Source: Candidatus Zixiibacteriota bacterium (GTDB lineage Bacteria > Zixibacteria > MSB-5A5 > GN15 > PGXB01). From it: a DNA stretch of 6,870 bases. The stretch lies in assembly GCA_020345705.1 (NCBI GenBank), contig CP070766.1:1687851-1694720 (forward strand), read 5' to 3'. This document shows, in pieces, positions 4,466 to 6,870 of the stretch. The number at the start of each line of letters is the position of its first letter. The first letter of the stretch is position 1. The translations under genes were made by a program, and so were the position numbers. The notes below the pieces were generated by a model. The model saw only the letters and a list, made by a program, of their open reading frames with translations, did no database searches and was not told the DNA's origin.

Positions 4466-6870
4466 CTATTTCTGCGGGGGCCCGCAGTTCATCAGCCACT
4501 GCCCGCAGCTAACTGGCGCCGGGCCGTTCTTATACAGGTAGTTTATCAGATGCGTCACATCCAGAATGAGAACCCCGCAATCATTATCCGCGTCACCCGA
4601 GCATGTCTCGTAAGGTGTGGGTGGAGGCCCGTTTTTGTACAGGTAGTTTATCAGATGGGTTACATCGAGAATCAAGTGTTTGCCGTCTCCGTCGGCATCG
4701 CCCGGCATGCAGTCACATCCTTCCACCGCCTCACCGGTGATGACGAAGGCCATGTCGAGGGGGCCTCCCCCCGGGGGCTCAAAGAGCTCGATCCAGTCAC
4801 CCGAGACCTGAATTTCCATAACGGCATTGTCGTTCCAGTGATCCAGTGACGATTTCCAACCCCATTCGCCCGAAATGAGTACCGCATAGACACCCAGCCA
4901 GTAAATAGTCCCGGAATCCTGGAAGAACCACTGCGATGAATCAAGATAGAAATCATACTGATAATAACGCTGATGGTTGTCCGGCAGGATTTCCTGCATG
5001 TAGGGATCATACCAGCCCTCGGGCGTAGGCGGGTCGATGGGCGTTATGACAATGTTGTTTGTTGTAAAGCCCAGATCGGCCAGAAGCTGACCCGGCTTAC
5101 TGTAGAGCGGGCCGGGACCATCCGGGTCGGGAACGTCGGAATAGATCCTCAGATTATAGAGAAGAACTGCCCCCGGATTATCGTCCTTCCACGAGCCCCA
5201 GAGATGGATATCCTGAACCCAACCGGTTTGCATGCACATCCAATCATCCGCAATGAATTGCACCTCCATGGTCGGCGTGAAACTGGCCTTCACGTCCCAG
5301 CCGGCTTCATCGGGAAGCTGCGGGAAATGCATCTTGTGGTTTGGCCAGGGGGAGGGAAACTCGAGAGTTATGCCCTGAGAGGCGCAATCGTTTGCCTCAT
5401 TTTCGTCAGTACTCAGCTCGGTGCAGGCGATGACAGTGTAGTTGGCATAGTCGCCCGGACCACCTTTCACAGCTCCAAGATCAGCCGGGGTCCACTCCGG
5501 GAACTGGACTATCGCGGAGTCTGTCACGTACAGATCAGTAACGACCACGGTTTCATCGTATTCCAGAATAGATCCCGTGGGGACGCCCAGCAGGACGTCA
5601 TCGATGCAGAACTTCCAGCAATAAACTTCGCCACCCGTGGAATAATAGAATTCAATATACACATTACTCGGATCGGCAAAGTAGAATGGGTAAAGGTACA
5701 TCACTTCATGTACCGGATCGTCATCATCGACGGTGTATGTCGCCAGGTTTGCCTCGAGATTGGATGGGCTGGTACCCCCGGAATAGACATTAACCTGTGC
5801 AACCTGACCATCTACAAATTGTTCGAATCGCTTTTCGAATATAAGGGCAACCGTATCATAGCCGCTCAGATTAAGAGGGGGCGTGAACAAGCCCACGTCA
5901 AAAATGTCCTCGGCGTCTTCGTCGGAATCTGCTTCCGCATAATATGATCCGGTGCCGCCGGGCTCATAAATGTCTGTGCCATATTCCTCCTGTTTCCAAA
6001 GGCCGGTAGCCCCGCCATATTGAATCTGCGTCCAGCCGTCCGGCTCAAAACTGCCTTCAAAATCCTCGCTGAAGAATGCATCAAGAGTCTTATAGATATA
6101 CATGTGTACCGGAATATCGCTGGCGTCGATTGTACCGTAGTTCTTGACTATCACTTCCGGAATCACTGGTTCAGCCGGACCGCTGACGGGGCTTCTTATC
6201 TGTGAAACGCCGACGTCAGGCACCTGAGGCACTTCGATGTCAAAACAAACGGCCGGGGCGTCTGCTGTATCGGTACTTGTATTGCGCACACCCTGATATG
6301 AGGGGGGATAGAAATTGCTGCCATCATTGAAAAACCAACCACCCCATGATATGTTGTCGATGCAGAATCCATCGAGCAGGGATTCCTGGCCGGGCGGAAT
6401 ATAGACGGCCATACTGTAACAGAGCGTATTTGTCGTGTGGACCGGAAGACCGCTTGACATAATTACCGTGCCCCCGAAGCGGATACTGTCCGGACTCAGA
6501 TTGTCAATTCCGGTCGGATCTTCGGCCGGCAGATCAAAGGCGCCGATGGCATCACCGTGCTCTCTGGTATACATCCCAATGGTTCCATAACCCGAAACAA
6601 ACTCGAAGTCCCTGCCTATCAAATACTTGAAGCCCAACTGTAGAGTCGGCACGACAGCGGCGTTCCTGACCCAGAATTCGACAATATTGGTGTCACCGAC
6701 ATAAGCGACGTCATCGCCGCCGTTCAGATGAACGGTAACATCGGCGTAGTTGGTTTCACCCTCGACCCAGAACCACGGATAACCGGGAGGGGGATCTGCC
6801 CAGAAATCGTACCATTCGATCCACTCCGGAACGGCCCAGTTGTACATAAAATTGTCGCAAGTGTCCGGGG
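4466..6870 (-). CDS. Multidomain surface/secreted protein with C-terminal dockerin-like repeats (partial)
   Basis: The frame is open to the window edge, so the N-terminus and any signal peptide are outside. Counting from the ATG at 6847 (793 residues to the stop), about 33-205 resembles a cohesin-like beta domain (GDTNIVEFWVRNAA). About 208-253 is the first half of a CARDB-like domain (PDVGVSQIRSP, VIVKNYGT). About 259-421 is a choice-of-anchor-J/MAM-like jelly roll (EDFEGSFEPDGW, FTPPLNLSGYD, FCIDDV). About 424-495 resembles the CARDB second half (FPEWTPADLGAV, ELSTDENEANDCA). About 500-702 is a beta-rich module with ADDW, IHLWGSW and GTIYWLGVYAV, similar to DUF7901-type modules of PEP-CTERM proteins. 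Two dockerin-like repeats close the protein (716-743 and 751-778), each with a D-x-D-x-D...D calcium loop (D717-D728, D752-D763). There is no C-terminal membrane anchor or sorting tail. The protein is very acidic and rich in Tyr and Trp, as secreted proteins of this style are. The ATG at 6847 is probably internal. Its role may be adhesion or scaffolding; no catalytic site is seen. Confidence 0.88.
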   Translation of the reverse strand, partial: PDTCDNFMYNWAVPEWIEWYDFWADPPPGYPWFWVEGETNYADVTVHLNGGDDVAYVGDTNIVEFWVRNAAVVPTLQLGFKYLIGRDFEFVSGYGTIGMYTREHGDAIGAFDLPAEDPTGIDNLSPDSIRFGGTVIMSSGLPVHTTNTLCYSMAVYIPPGQESLLDGFCIDNISWGGWFFNDGSNFYPPSYQGVRNTSTDTADAPAVCFDIEVPQVPDVGVSQIRSPVSGPAEPVIPEVIVKNYGTIDASDIPVHMYIYKTLDAFFSEDFEGSFEPDGWTQIQYGGATGLWKQEEYGTDIYEPGGTGSYYAEADSDEDAEDIFDVGLFTPPLNLSGYDTVALIFEKRFEQFVDGQVAQVNVYSGGTSPSNLEANLATYTVDDDDPVHEVMYLYPFYFADPSNVYIEFYYSTGGEVYCWKFCIDDVLLGVPTGSILEYDETVVVTDLYVTDSAIVQFPEWTPADLGAVKGGPGDYANYTVIACTELSTDENEANDCASQGITLEFPSPWPNHKMHFPQLPDEAGWDVKASFTPTMEVQFIADDWMCMQTGWVQDIHLWGSWKDDNPGAVLLYNLRIYSDVPDPDGPGPLYSKPGQLLADLGFTTNNIVITPIDPPTPEGWYDPYMQEILPDNHQRYYQYDFYLDSSQWFFQDSGTIYWLGVYAVLISGEWGWKSSLDHWNDNAVMEIQVSGDWIELFEPPGGGPLDMAFVITGEAVEGCDCMPGDADGDGKHLILDVTHLINYLYKNGPPPTPYETCSGDADNDCGVLILDVTHLINYLYKNGPAPVSCGQWLMNCGPPQK
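4514..4702 (-). repeat. Two tandem dockerin-like coding repeats, 105-base period
   Basis: Two in-frame units encode calcium-loop plus helix motifs that share the block LILDVTHLINYLYKNGP exactly and are offset by 35 codons. At the DNA level a 20-base block is identical at 4533-4552 and 4638-4657, exactly 105 bases apart. The flanking bases differ. The pair is therefore an internal duplication kept at the protein level, and belongs to the C-terminus of the surface-protein gene. Confidence 0.85.

Noticed and set aside
4973..5947. A 324-residue plus-strand open frame across the surface-protein gene
   Set aside because: It lies wholly antisense to a gene with clear domains and calcium-loop repeats, has no ribosome binding site or recognisable domain, and its composition is that of a reverse-frame shadow.
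1..6870. CRISPR array, tRNA or rRNA genes, insertion sequence or phage attachment site
   Set aside because: No regularly spaced direct repeats apart from the two dockerin-like units, no cloverleaf or rRNA-like sequence, and no transposase or terminal inverted repeats were seen.

Overview
All recognisable genes lie on the minus strand, so transcription runs from high to low coordinates. The window suggests a Gram-negative-type bacterium. It has a periplasmic-adaptor/ABC exporter pair and a very large, acidic, aromatic-rich surface or secreted protein. That protein is built from cohesin-like, CARDB-like and choice-of-anchor-J-like modules and ends in two dockerin-like repeats of the 'D-x-D-x-D...D-V-T-x-L-I-N-Y-L-x-x-x-G-P-x-P' type. 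This modular style is common in Candidatus Zixibacteria and neighbouring FCB or metagenome-derived phyla. The assignment is an inference from protein style only.

Layout in transcription order: (1) 6870-4466, the 3' part of the multidomain surface protein, whose 5' end is outside the window. (2) 4437-4409, a perfect 11-bp hairpin just behind it. (3) About 4408-3864, a stretch with no confident gene. (4) 3853-3392, a pyridoxamine 5'-phosphate oxidase (PPOX)-family flavoprotein. (5) About 3388-3095, a remnant of a DUF2867 domain split over three reading frames. (6) 3054-2089, a DUF523-DUF1722 protein resembling the tRNA 4-thiouridine desulfidase RudS. (7) 2088-1956, a short spacer with a weak hairpin and a possible promoter. 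(8) 1919-846, an HlyD-family membrane fusion protein whose start codon is not standard. (9) 792-1, the N-terminal membrane half of an ABC exporter that leaves the window at its 3' end.

Three functional blocks result. The surface protein is probably a separate unit closed by the hairpin. The PPOX, DUF2867 and RudS-like genes are close together and may form one small-enzyme operon, now interrupted in the middle. HlyD and the ABC transporter form a clear export pair, with the adaptor first and the pump 53 bases behind it. Nothing here amounts to a clearly new multi-gene system. The points most worth a second look are the frame-broken DUF2867 gene, the missing standard start of HlyD, the surface protein in which one domain appears to sit inside another, and the RudS-like enzyme.
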